Assembly (NCBI GenBank): GCA_031308135.1 | Contig: JAHLJT010003656.1 | Coordinates: forward strand, 75,566,698-75,630,697 | Length of the DNA: 64,000 bases | Direction: 5' to 3' | Source of the DNA: Acheta domesticus | Taxonomy: Eukaryota; Arthropoda; Insecta; Orthoptera; Gryllidae | Program-made: the position numbers and the translations under genes | Shown here: in pieces, positions 1-10,939 of the stretch | Layout of the letters: every line of letters begins with the position of its first letter | How positions within the stretch are numbered: position 1 is the stretch's first letter | The notes under the pieces: generated by a model | The model's database searches: none | The model's input: the letters and a program-made list of their open reading frames with translations, nothing else | Told to the model about the DNA's origin: nothing

Positions 1-1913
1 AAAGTACTTCCAAAATAATATTTTCAATTAGTATTCATTAATTCAGAACAAGTTTTTTCATTCACCTGCTCCTTTTAACCCGTCCTTTAGGTTTCAATTG
101 ACTGAAAATGAAATTTTAAAGACACCATAAGAATGTAAAAAAAGGCAACAAAACCGAATGAGAGAAGGTACCAAAAAAGAACAAGGGAAAAACGTAATTC
201 GCACGGAAACATTGCTCCGTCATTTGAAACGTCGACAGAGTTGTGAGGAGAAAAAAGGAACAAAACCACAAGTCCATTAGGCGTTTCATTCACATTTTTA
301 GCCTGCGTGTTGTAGAAGCGGAATGGCAGAGCCCAATTACCTTTGAACGAGCCACATTAGAGCGAGGTAACTTACAAATCGAACATGGCGTCGCCGCGCA
401 TTCACCAGCAGGGGCCGCAACAAATCGTGTTACAAGTTGCGAACAGAGTTTCCCCACTCTTTTCCGACGCCAAGATTTAGCTACCGTGCAAAATCCGTAG
501 GCATTAGCGACTGCAGGAAGCCAAGTGCGTTTCGCGTGTGACGACGTCGGCAACAGTGGCTGGTAGAAGGAGAAGGGGCGGGGGTAACGAGCGACAATCG
601 ATGCGCGAGTGCTCGCTTCGGGGGTCAAGGCCTTCTGAAGAAGGTTAGCGCCGCTCGCGACCGACTCTCGGGGGGTGCGAATTAGGGGGTACGGGTCTGA
701 GATAAGAACGAAACAACCAACGAAACTGAAAGGGAAAAAAAAGAAAAAGAGTTGTTTACGAAAGAAGTATTGTAGTACATCTTATTACTTTTTCGAGCTT
801 AGAAAATTATCCAATTTTGCCCTTAGTCTGACTATTTTTTTACGATGTCACAATACGAATATTGTACCTTTTATCCATTTTGTAAAATTTCCGGTGGACA
901 AATTTTTTTCTTTAACTTATTCGTCTCGAGAAAAATGTCTAAGTGATGTTGATAGACGTGAATAGGAGACCACGGAATAATATTCTTGTATTCAATTTCT
1001 TATTGCGAAAATTAAGTCAGCATATTAAAGTCCGACTTTAGATAATCAAAGTAAATATAAGACTAAACAATACACCCTAGATACGGATTAAAACAGAAAA
1101 GGTTCCCTTTTTTAAACGGCAACTGAAAATATTTCACTTTTAATACACGTTTATCCTAAAGATTACATAATTGTTGAAAAAATAATGACTAAATATTTCA
1201 GATAAAAAAGTATATGAAATAGGAATTTCTTTAAAATACTTTTTATTAAATTTGAGAAGTATTTTTCTAAACGTTTTGTCACTATTCATTGTTAGTAAAC
1301 AATTGACTGTTCATATATCACAGAGGGGCATTCACAAATGTACAAGAAAGAACAACGCCGTGAACCAAACACTGAGCAAACGGGACAATAATTCTACCGA
1401 CAAAGAAAACATGCTCTAGTTCAACGAAGAACAAATACTGTTTAATTCATTGCAAAATACATAGAGTAATAATTTGTTTCCAAAGAAAATTATTTTATAG
1501 CAATTCTAACATTATTTGAAAAATAAATTTTCTTGTGACTGGCCCCTTGTATTAAGTAACTGTGTTTATACTCGTATTCGGGTTAAATTCTATGCTTTGT
1601 AAATAAAATGAAGTACTGCAAAGGAAGTGTGCTCAGAAAATGGTCATAAAATGTAGTTAATTTCCTTCTATGAATCCTGAAAACGCAATTATGTTTTGTA
1701 CCGAACGACATCAATCATTTGTCTGAGAACCGGAGATTTCACAAAAACAGGTTTTTGTTTTCATGTAAACATCACATATATGACATTAACAGACTACGTA
1801 ATGACATTCATATACACGATTTTTTCCTCATTCAAAAGGACTGCGACGTATATCAAAATGTTATACAAAACAATACATCACATTCAATTACATAGGTTGA
1901 TTCAAAGGTACCT
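1..1913. other. AT-rich DNA without recognisable gene
   Basis: Mostly AT-rich sequence with short, unconvincing open frames. A moderately GC-rich, CpG-containing stretch at about 340-690 stands out from its surroundings and has open frames on both strands (for example 243-500 plus and 290-628 minus). Neither frame shows a motif or composition I recognise. It could be a small regulatory island or an eroded exon, but nothing in the sequence decides this. Confidence 0.5.
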
Positions 1914-2016
1914 TCGGATTGATTAGTGATTTCACGTGAGTCTATTAATAAGGTCTTTAGTCCCGTCAGTGTAGTACATGTTTTATCGCGAGAGATGACA
2001 GTGATCTTTCGACAAT
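1914..2016 (-). mobile_element. SINE1 fragment, 3' tail only
   Basis: Begins with a GATTGATTAG-type tail and continues with the block seen at the 3' side of other SINE1 copies: a cgtcaactgct-like stretch, 'tagtcccgt', 'gtgtagtacatgtttt', then 'gagatgacagtgatctt'. The same order occurs at 27880-27980, 54180-54265 and 47615-47690. Only the tail-proximal part is present, and the tRNA-like head is missing. Confidence 0.7.
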
Positions 2017-2992
2017 GCGTACCATCGTAAAGCATTCATAAGCATCCGATTCTTCACATTGCCAGAATAAGCTCTGATACATTCAAAATGATGTTTGATG
2101 CTGATGAGCTTGAAATTTTTTTTTTTGCAGAAATGGTTTCATCAGCTAGGAGCTCCATATCATGTTTCCGAATTAAATTCTGAATAATTATGTTTTTAAA
2201 TTTAAATCAAAGTACCTCATTCTGTAAATTTCGAGAAGGCCATGCTCGAAGAAAAGCGTTGTTGCTTCTGCTTCTACCGTCAACTAAACTAATGAAAATA
2301 ATATGCCGAAATATATAACTGGAGAAATAATTAATAGAGTGAGTGAACGGATAAATAATTTATTAATACTGCTCGCCGTTCATAAACTTTTATTATACCT
2401 TTTATTTTATTGTAAGAAAGAAACAATATTGTAATTTCTTTTTAATGCTATATTGGTATTAAATCTACGTGATTTATCTAGGACGTAAGTTTCCATAGGT
2501 AGTCAACAAAAAATCTTTGTGGAAAAAATTTATTGCAGATCACATTGTAGTAAATAATGACCACCAAAACCGAGACATATGTCGTATCGTGGGATCAACA
2601 CTTGTACAGTTTGCAACCTAGAACACGTATTAGTGTTTGACATCCACCTAGCACTGTGTGTCACTGTGATATGCGTAATTCTAACCGGTCAAGTATTTCT
2701 TGAGGTGTAAGACGAAATGAGGATCACTAGGGATGAGATTTGAACAGCAGGGTGAGTCATTAAACTCTTTCCACCGAAACTGCTTGCAGAAGATTTATTG
2801 TGACCAGAGACGCTTTTGGAACAAAACAAAAAGAGAACTACATTATAGAAAGGAGACATCCTACTTTTTTTTTAAGTTGCTAATATTTTATTGGATTAAA
2901 ATATTTAATTTAATATTTACATTTTTAAAATGTGTTATCGTCTGATCAGTCTATTTAATATACTATAAATACATCATATATGAACAATTCTA
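2017..2992. other. AT-rich DNA, nothing recognised
   Basis: AT-rich with homopolymer runs. A long T run followed by GCAG near 2115-2130 looks like a splice acceptor, but there is no coding frame after it that I can support. The 70-residue open frame at 2733-2945 becomes very lysine-, phenylalanine- and isoleucine-rich and shows no motif. Confidence 0.5.
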
Positions 2993-3000
2993 CTCTAAAG

Positions 3001-3405
3001 CAGAGATTTCCAACCTTTTACTTGCATCGACCTCGTTTTTGAAAGAATGATTTGCACGTTCCATCGATCCATCTTCTGTTTTCCTGAATATACAACATAC
3101 GTCACCGAAACACAAATAGCACATAAATTACTTAAAGGAATCAATTAGATAAAAACACATTAAAAATTAAAGTTTAGAAAAAAATGTTTATTAGATTTGT
3201 GCTTTTTGAACTTTTATAATTTTTAATTTTTACAATTATAAACAAGTTTTTAAAAACGAAATTACTGTTTACAATTTGCACAAAAGAACAATTTTCATTA
3301 TTGAGTACTGTTTGAATGTTTAGTATCGTTTCTTTTATGATAACTGATCATATTTAAATTTACATCGGCCCCAAAGGGGTCGATATTGACCTTTTGAAAT
3401 CCTTG
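3001..3405. mobile_element. hAT-type non-autonomous DNA transposon (MITE)
   Basis: The left end starts CAGAGATTTCCAACC and the right end, reverse complemented, starts CAAGGATTTCAAAAGG. Both ends then continue with a (T)ATCGACC block, giving imperfect terminal inverted repeats. The element is flanked by near-identical 8-bp duplications, CTCTAAAG at 2993-3000 and CACTAAAG at 3406-3413. The left one fits the nTnnnnAn target preference known for hAT elements. The interior is AT-rich and has no transposase frame, so the element would depend on a transposase supplied elsewhere. The one-base difference in the duplication suggests some age. Confidence 0.8.
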
Positions 3406-3413
3406 CACTAAAG

Positions 3414-5573
3414 AAATGCTCTTGACCTAGAAGATATCTCTTCTCATATCTATGGATTTTTTCGTTTATTTTGCTACTCTACTGTAAATGAACGTCGTGT
3501 ACATATTGAATAAAACTTTTTTCTAAGTAAATATGATACTATTGTTCCGTTCAGAAAAAATATGTGTATCGCTATTGAAACTGCAAAACGTAACCCACAT
3601 AATCTATAAAGAATTTCATATCAAAAGATTAATTGACTAACAATACACCATTTTACAAATTGTTATATTCCAAACACAATATTTTCCTGCATACTTTTAT
3701 AAAATCAAAATGTTGTTTTCCAATAATTTGTAATATTCAGGCAAAAGTTTATACGCTAAGATAGCTAAAAACGAGTAAATTATCAAATACTATTCATTGT
3801 AATGATAAAGTAAGAAAATAGCAATATAAAATAAGTTTAATTATCCAAAGATTAACTAAAGAAAATTACGAAGGATTATCCAGTTTTTAGTCTTTCCTGT
3901 AAAATTTAGCTCATGCGAGTTGCGACATTTTGCAGTTTCCATGAGCGATATGGACAATGCATTCAACATTTCAACCAACTGAATTTGAATACAAGAATTA
4001 AATGATATGTATTACTCTAAAACACTATTATCAACACAACTGGGTAATGTCGCTTATTGAAACAATCGAGAACAAAAAGATTTTCGCTCTTCACATTTAT
4101 AAGTGCTTTATAAAAAAATAGTGTCAGATAAGGACATTTACGAATCCACTTGGGCGAAAAATTGACGTGTTAATCGAAAGACATACTGTGGCAATAAAAA
4201 CAAAGTGTTTTTTACCGTACAAAGTATTCCGGTTAGTATTGATTTCCCATCGTGGCACTTGTTCGTCGCTAATAGCATGTGAAATGCCCGTATTTTTCCT
4301 CACTTGGCAATTGCACGGTACAGTGAACGCGGAGGTTCCACTTTGATTCACAATTCGAAAAAAAATCAGTAATGATTTCATTGTAGTACATTCTTGAGAC
4401 AACAATACGTTGCATTTTCACTTAGAGGCAACATGCTGTCAGTTTCAATGTATCATCTTAATATACTACTTCTTACATCTTGCTGACAAATAGAGTTTAA
4501 AAATCGTTTTTATGTTTACGTGACGTGTACGAGTATGACACTCTTTTCTCAGATTATTTTTACGGTGGCATCTTCCCAGCGCTTATCAGGCTTCATCTTT
4601 ATACCACAAATTTCCGTGCATTTTACCAGATTTGGTACGTTGACTGTGAGTCATTGTGACATAGAGCCAATTTCCTTAAATTCACGTAGGATTCGAACGA
4701 CAAGTTCGAATCAAGTATACAGAATAAAACTAATTGTCAAACGACGAATGAGTGGCGCTAGGTTATGAGTCGAGTTCTGCATATATGCAGTATCGATTTC
4801 ATTTTCTCGTGCAACATCATTAGAAATTTTAATTCGCACTCCAAAGGGGGTAGCGGAATAAGATAGGCAAATCTGCTCCTCGGGGATAAACAAATTTTAT
4901 GTTGAAAATCGTAATTGAAGTATTAAAAAACATTTTTCGCCGGACGTAAATTAATTTACCTGGAGTACTTCGGACAAATTAAAAAAAACATGTATTTTAA
5001 CGTGAATAAGTTGAGATTTTTTAATCACATTTCGCCAACGAATATTGACTTCAATTCTTTACGATTTCCTTACGATTTTCTGTAGACGATAAAAATGTTT
5101 CGAGAATTTTTTCAGGCGTTAATGTTCGATTTTGACCCTTACAATCAAAAAAGGAGGTAAAAATGGGGAAAAATACTTTTTTAACACATCATGCGCAAAA
5201 CGCGGCATTTGGTGCTCGTTTTGCGTGTGCGAAATAGCTAATATTTTCACAGTTAGCAAATAACGCGAAGCGTGTGCGAAATTTCGCGAAGTGTGTGCGA
5301 AACATATGTAACGATTCGCAATTGCCTTTCGTCTTGACGACATCTTTGTTTATTATTTACAAACGATAGTGTTACGACACTGACTGGAATCCATTTACTT
5401 TTGTACAAGTAAGTTCTAGTTATTTCTAGTTATTTGATATTTCATTTATATTCCTTTTCTCGAGGCATTGCTTTTCGCTCACAGCACTCATTGCTACGCT
5501 CGGACGACAAACTCAACTCTTCCGTGAATCACCTGTTTCGCGTTCTTGTTACGTCAACTACTATATTCCTTCG
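3414..5573. other. AT-rich DNA with a GTGCGAAA cluster
   Basis: No gene recognised. The open frame at 4124-4405 (minus, 93 residues) shows no motif. At 5190-5335 the motif (G)TGCGAAA and close variants recur several times in about 130 bp. A similar cluster is found at 35660-35795. A short direct repeat of ttctagttat lies near 5415-5435. Confidence 0.45.
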
Positions 5574-5586
5574 TTTTTACTTTCCC

Positions 5587-5602
5587 GTATACGTACGTAT
5601 AC
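5587..5602. repeat. 16-bp perfect palindrome near the R1 outer end
   Basis: GTATACGTACGTATAC is its own reverse complement. It lies just inside the outer boundary of R1 copy A. Copy C carries a related GTATAC-rich stretch at 19383-19431. Such palindromes close to both outer ends may belong to the terminus of the element, but this is inference. Confidence 0.7.
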
Positions 5603-5816
5603 ACGGAGTGATATACGTAGTATAGGGAAAGTTATGTAATGCGGCGCGAAAAAAATGGCAAATTTTCTGCGGAAAAAATTAATTGCCGGGCCGTGAAAAC
5701 GAATAAGTAGATAAAACCAGTTGCTAAATTAAGAAAAAAAACCCTAACCGTCGTGTAGCCAAAAAACCCTGTTTTCTAGGTCCTTGATACCGAAAACCCA
5801 ATTGAAAGGAAAACGT

Positions 5817-7012
5817 CCGTCCGTCCGTCCGTCCGTCCGTCCGTCCGTCCGTCCGTCCGTCCGTCCGTCCGTCCGTCCGTCCGTCCGTCCGTCCGTCCGT
5901 CCGTCCGTCCGTCCGTCCGTCCGTCCGTCCGTCCGTCCGTCCGTCCGTCCGTCCGTCCGTCCGTCCGTCCGTCCGTCCGTCCGTCCGTCCGTCCGTCCGT
6001 CCGTCCGTCCGTCCGTCCGTCCGTCCGTCCGTCCGTCCGTCCGTCCGTCCGTCCGTCCGTCCGTCCGTCCGTCCGTCCGTCCGTCCGTCCGTCCGTCCGT
6101 CCGTCCGTCCGTCCGTCCGTCCGTCCGTCCGTCCGTCCGTCCGTCCGTCCGTCCGTCCGTCCGTCCGTCCGTCCGTCCGTCCGTCCGTCCGTCCGTCCGT
6201 CCGTCCGTCCGTCCGTCCGTCCGTCCGTCCGTCCGTCCGTCCGTCCGTCCGTCCGTCCGTCCGTCCGTCCGTCCGTCCGTCCGTCCGTCCGTCCGTCCGT
6301 CCGTCCGTCCGTCCGTCCGTCCGTCCGTCCGTCCGTCCGTCCGTCCGTCCGTCCGTCCGTCCGTCCGTCCGTCCGTCCGTCCGTCCGTCCGTCCGTCCGT
6401 CCGTCCGTCCGTCCGTCCGTCCGTCCGTCCGTCCGTCCGTCCGTCCGTCCGTCCGTCCGTCCGTCCGTCCGTCCGTCCGTCCGTCCGTCCGTCCGTCCGT
6501 CCGTCCGTCCGTCCGTCCGTCCGTCCGTCCGTCCGTCCGTCCGTCCGTCCGTCCGTCCGTCCGTCCGTCCGTCCGTCCGTCCGTCCGTCCGTCCGTCCGT
6601 CCGTCCGTCCGTCCGTCCGTCCGTCCGTCCGTCCGTCCGTCCGTCCGTCCGTCCGTCCGTCCGTCCGTCCGTCCGTCCGTCCGTCCGTCCGTCCGTCCGT
6701 CCGTCCGTCCGTCCGTCCGTCCGTCCGTCCGTCCGTCCGTCCGTCCGTCCGTCCGTCCGTCCGTCCGTCCGTCCGTCCGTCCGTCCGTCCGTCCGTCCGT
6801 CCGTCCGTCCGTCCGTCCGTCCGTCCGTCCGTCCGTCCGTCCGTCCGTCCGTCCGTCCGTCCGTCCGTCCGTCCGTCCGTCCGTCCGTCCGTCCGTCCGT
6901 CCGTCCGTCCGTCCGTCCGTCCGTCCGTCCGTCCGTCCGTCCGTCCGTCCGTCCGTCCGTCCGTCCGTCCGTCCGTCCGTCCGTCCGTCCGTCCGTCCGT
7001 CCGTCCGTCCGT
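5817..7012. repeat. (CCGT)299 perfect tetranucleotide microsatellite
   Basis: An uninterrupted array of CCGT for 1196 bases, 299 units with no substitution or indel, ending in CTGTGAAC. The two long open frames over it (Ser-Val-Arg-Pro repeats on plus, Thr-Asp-Gly-Arg repeats on minus) are artefacts of the repeat. In the homologous copy C the same position, read on the opposite strand at about 14778-14802, holds only about five imperfect units. The array is therefore a recent expansion inside R1 copy A, or an assembly artefact. Each unit contributes one CpG. Confidence 0.98.
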
Positions 7013-7169
7013 CTGTGAACACTGCTAGCGCCTAAACCATACGTACGATTTCTTCCAAACTGGATATTCCCTGGTCGATCTGATTCTAGTCAAAGCTTTG
7101 AGATTTTGAAAAACATTCTTCAAAATTTGGGGGTACTGTATATGAAGCCCCCCGGGGATTTTCAACATT

Positions 7170-8125
7170 TTCTCAAAAACGGCTCCAAATTTTTTCTTTA
7201 AATTTCTTGTATGAATAGAGTAAAATACACTTATTAACATGGCATAGGTCCAATTTTCACGTACATCTCTGAATTTTCGAAAATTGTGGAAGTTTGAATT
7301 TTTTTTCGGCGTCTTTCTCCTACTACAAAATTGAAGATAGAGATTTTTTCTTCAAATAAAATTTGTTCTGCATATTGATTTCTTTAATAAAGGTCATGTA
7401 AATGTTTTTCAAAATTTTGGTAGTTTTCGTGCAATATTGCGTGAAATATGTGCAATTTTAAAAAATTACAAAAACAAGATTTTCTCAAAAACGGCTCCAA
7501 ATTTTTTCTTTAAACTTTTGGTAGGGATAGTGGTAAATGTACTCTATCAATGACATAAAAGCCAATTGCTCTATAGGTTGTTTTTTTTCAAAAATTACAA
7601 AAATGTAAAGTTTTTTACTTGTCTCTCACGTCGTTAATATTTACATTATCGGCGATTTTTTCACATTATTATATTTACGAGTATATAGGCTTTAAATAAT
7701 GTCAAGTAAAGTTTCTCGAAAACACAACCGTTTTCTCTGAAAAGTAGCGCAAATTTCGGCATTTTCAGAAATGCTCAAACGCCATTTTCTCGTATATGGC
7801 TGCAATTTTTTTTGTGAAACTTTTGTAACGGATAGTGATAATTACACTCATTAATATGACGTAAAGTACGACGTAAATATGACGTAAGGACGTATTTTGA
7901 GTTATTTTTTTATTTTTTCAAAAATTACATGATTGTAATTTTTTGAAAGATCTCTCACATCTTTAATATGCACATTACCAGTAATTTGTAAAGATCATTA
8001 TATTTGTGAGTGTAAGTGCTTCAAATAACTCCAAATAAAGTATTTTGAAATCTCAATCATTTTCTGTGAAAATGAGCTTCAAATTTCGCATTTTTAGTAG
8101 CGCTAAAACGCCATTTTCTCATGAA
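7170..8125 (-). repeat. Degenerate ~310-330 bp tandem subunits inside R1
   Basis: On the plus strand a block of the form 'attttctcaaaaacggctccaaatttttt' recurs near 7173, 7480, 7787 and 8112, more diverged in the later positions. The spacing is about 308-327 bp. Each block is associated with an aaaattacaaaaatgtaa-like stretch. R1 therefore seems to have grown from an internal tandem duplication before it was dispersed. The same subunits are visible in copy C between about 13980 and 14640. Confidence 0.65.
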
Positions 8126-8410
8126 AGGCACATCTTTTTTAAAAGAAAATTGCCATTTATGACTAGGGCTTATTGTTTTTTAATATTCTAAAATTAATAT
8201 TTTCGTTCTACCAATAGCAAACCGAAAAATTAAGAAAATGACAAAAAAATGTACTTTTGGCGGTGATAGATGGTAGCTGGCAAGAAAGAGTATATGGCAA
8301 TTGCGAATAGCTAGCGAAGACCCAAGAAAATAGAAAACTAATACGGGAAAGTCTGTGCCATTCTGTAGCACCACTAGTTTAAGAATATCTCGTGTTCAGA
8401 CAGAGATCAT

Positions 8411-9055
8411 AACTAATGGTGCTACAGAATGACAGAATTTCTCGTATTTGTTTTCTATTTTCTTTGGTCTGGGCCAACTATTCGGACTTGCCACGTACTC
8501 TTGCTGGCTACCATTTATCGCTACCCAAAGTATATTTTTTGAAAGGTTTTTTGCATTTTTCGTTTTTCTAATAGAACCAAAATATTACTTTAAGAATACT
8601 AAAGAAGAGTAAAACTTCTTTCAAACGAAGGATACTAAATGGAATTTCCAATGAAAAATTTGGAGATCTTTTTTCACAGAAATCTTTTGAGTTAACAAGA
8701 AAAATTCATTTGAAGTCATTTGAAGCATTTTAGCTCAGAAATGCAATATTTTTTACAAATCGCTGGAAATGTGCATTTTAACGTTGTGAGAAATATTAAA
8801 AAATATTTGTTTCACTTTTGGAAAAACAAAAGAATACCCCAAAGTGAATATTATGTCATATTTAACAGCTCAATTAACACAATTCGTTGGAAACGTTTGA
8901 AGAAAAAATTTGGAACCATTATTGTGAAAATGGCGTTTGAGCGTTTTTAATAATGCGGCATTTTGAACTCATTTTTACGGAAAACCGGTGCGTTTTCGAG
9001 AAACTTGATAAGACATTATTTAAAACACATGCACCTATAAATACAATAATCTTGT
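8411..9055 (+). repeat. R1 repeat copy B, truncated, head-to-head with copy A
   Basis: Starts AACTAATGGTGCTACAGAATG, the inner end of R1. It then follows copy C: a 'ggtctg...tattcgg...ttgcca..tactctt' block, the aaatggaatttcc stretch, and 'aaaatggcgtttgagcg' near 8930. It stops resembling copies A and C at about 9055. The 30-bp gap between the inner ends of A and B (8381-8410) is the centre of an imperfect palindrome. Confidence 0.75.
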
Positions 9056-9562
9056 TGTATTTGTATCCGCCGGATATACATCCGCCGTTAGAAGGCTCGT
9101 AAATCAGCCCAATTTCACCCAATAAGAAAAATCCAAAACTTTCCAAGTGGAAAATTTGAATTTACATTAAAATAATGTGTGTTTGAAATTTTTGAGGTAG
9201 TGGCCGTATCAAATGCTTGATTTGTTATATTTCTTTTGTTAGTGAACATTGTAATTAATAATTTATGCAAAAACGTAAACTTTTTGTAATAATAAGTTAC
9301 ATCTTAATATTTAAAAGTTAGCTATGACATTTCTTATAACTATAGCACAAGGGAAGTATTCTTTAAGCAATCAAATTATTTCCCTACTTTCCCAATTTTA
9401 CTCTCCTTGCTCCTCTTAAATATCCGTGCTTACATATGCACAAATGCTTACATATGCATGCTTATCCCCTATGGCTTCACGGAGAATGCTGGCAGTGACA
9501 CGTTCTTCCAAACGATGACTATTTTTAAATGTTCTAAAATTAACTGGAAGTATTGCCAATCT
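9056..9562. other. AT-rich spacer, nothing recognised
   Basis: No gene or repeat family recognised. A small cluster of CATATGCA-type words near 9430-9460 is the only local pattern. Confidence 0.5.
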
Positions 9563-9735
9563 ATCTATACTAATATATAAAGACACAGGGAAGTTGCGTC
9601 ACAGCGCGATAATATCTAAATGTACTGAATCAATATCGATGAAACTTATGTGTTAGCTTTCTTGGAAGGTCAGCAGTGCTATAGGCTATGATTTACAACC
9701 ATAAACCTTAACATATTCACAAAATATTACTTTTC
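9563..9735 (+). mobile_element. Helitron-like 5' region (fragment)
   Basis: Contains the phrase CTATACTAATATATAAA followed about 110 bp later by GTGCTATAGGCTATGATTTA. From general knowledge of arthropod repeats, this order resembles the 5' end of many insect Helitron families. I cannot find a convincing CTRR end with a hairpin, so the 3' boundary is open and the call rests on resemblance only. Confidence 0.45.
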
Positions 9736-10939
9736 TGGACTTTTTTCACCTAACATTACATCATAGATTCAAGAGTGCATCAGTGTCAATAGTTAAGCTG
9801 CGCGCCGCCAGAGGATGACTACTGAGGTCTACGAGGTTCATTAATGCACAGAATTGTATATACCTAAATGATAGGTAAAGACTGTTCATTTTACCGTCAA
9901 TTATTGAAGGCGAAATGCTTATATTTAAGAATGATTGCGGCTGTTTTTCTTCACTCCATTTATAAAAGTAACTTTGATATTATTTTAATTGCGTCTAGGC
10001 GTGAATGTTTTAAGTGTATAAGAGAGAAGTATACTTATTCATATATGAAATGTTTGGAAAACATTTCGCTGATGAATGTTTAATATTGTTGTAAAAAGGT
10101 ATATATGATTTTACACATGTTCTACATGAAATAGTTCTTGGTTTAGTTGTAGTGAATTAAGTATGATTATTACGTATTTGCGAGTTGAACGAGTGAAATG
10201 AAAGTTATTGCGAATAATTTATGAGTTAGACTGAAACTGTGACGGATGAATGTTTGCAGGGAAGTGTTTTATTACAGTGAAGAAACCGTACGCTTTGCAG
10301 GTGAAGAAATGATTTTTTAAATTAATGAAAGTAAGTTCGGAAAGAAGTATAATTTAAGTAAAAGAGTAGTGAGAAATGGAAGGATTTGAATGTGTGTTAA
10401 CCCTGTTTTTCAAGGTTGTTGAGAGTAGAACAAAAGAGTTGTTTTTTTAGGTAACAGAAAAACTTTGGTCAAGCCTGGATCCACTGTGTGATCTCGGATT
10501 ATCTAAGTGGTTAATGGCACCTTTCTGTCAGTCGCTATTTATCAAGGACCCTAAAACGCGTAGTCGAATTCAATTAAAAACACTTTATATTTCAATTGAC
10601 TCGACGTGGAAACAAATATCAATTTCAAACTTTTCTTTATAAATACGAGAGAAGAAAAAATATAAAAAAATATTACAATGTGACAACTGATTGAAAATAA
10701 GGGAATAATACATAAAATTCCACAAAAAATAATACGTGAGTGTATATATTTTTTTGTTCAGATTTGATTACTATTTTTAATTTAAAAGTGAGTTAAGTTT
10801 GGGGGCGGGAACCCCAGTTTCAAAAATATAAACATTTTAGACGTCCTGGAAGTTAGCAGGTCCATTTCATCCAATCACAAAACTGCATAGCTCATAATTT
10901 GCCGCTTTTTTGCCGTTTTTGAGATGCGAAAACCAAAAA
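9736..10939. other. AT-rich DNA, nothing firmly recognised
   Basis: No gene recognised. The open frame at 9868-10083 shows no motif. A short phrase near 10535-10560, 'tatcaaggaccctaaaacgcg', resembles the block next to the CCGT stretch of R1 and may be an R1-related scrap. Confidence 0.4.

Larger units (their letters stand above)
5574..8380 (-). repeat. R1 repeat copy A, expanded by a CCGT array
   Basis: The reverse complement of this segment matches copy C (13038-19440) over its whole length once later insertions are removed. Shared landmarks are the inner end CTAGTGGTGCTACAGAATG, the repeated block built around a TTTGGAGCCGTTTTTGAG core, the stretch ending in GTTCACAGACG, and the outer end with GTATAC palindromes and CGGGAAAGTAAAAA. 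Without the 1196-bp CCGT array this copy is about 1.6 kb, the same as copy C without its SINE and LINE. No coding frame survives outside the microsatellite. The class of element is unknown to me. Copy B lies immediately beyond its inner end in the opposite orientation, which makes the locus fold-back-like. Confidence 0.85.

Noticed and set aside
2110..2135. Polypyrimidine tract plus AG as a splice acceptor
   Set aside because: No coding frame or partner donor can be supported, and such runs are common in AT-rich DNA.
5800..7013. Possible CRISPR array
   Set aside because: No spacers. This is a continuous microsatellite in eukaryotic-looking DNA. The 178-bp satellite has likewise no repeat-spacer alternation.
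5724..7028. Two long open frames of more than 400 codons over the CCGT array
   Set aside because: They are a direct product of a tetranucleotide repeat whose frames contain no stop codon. No start context or flanking domain.
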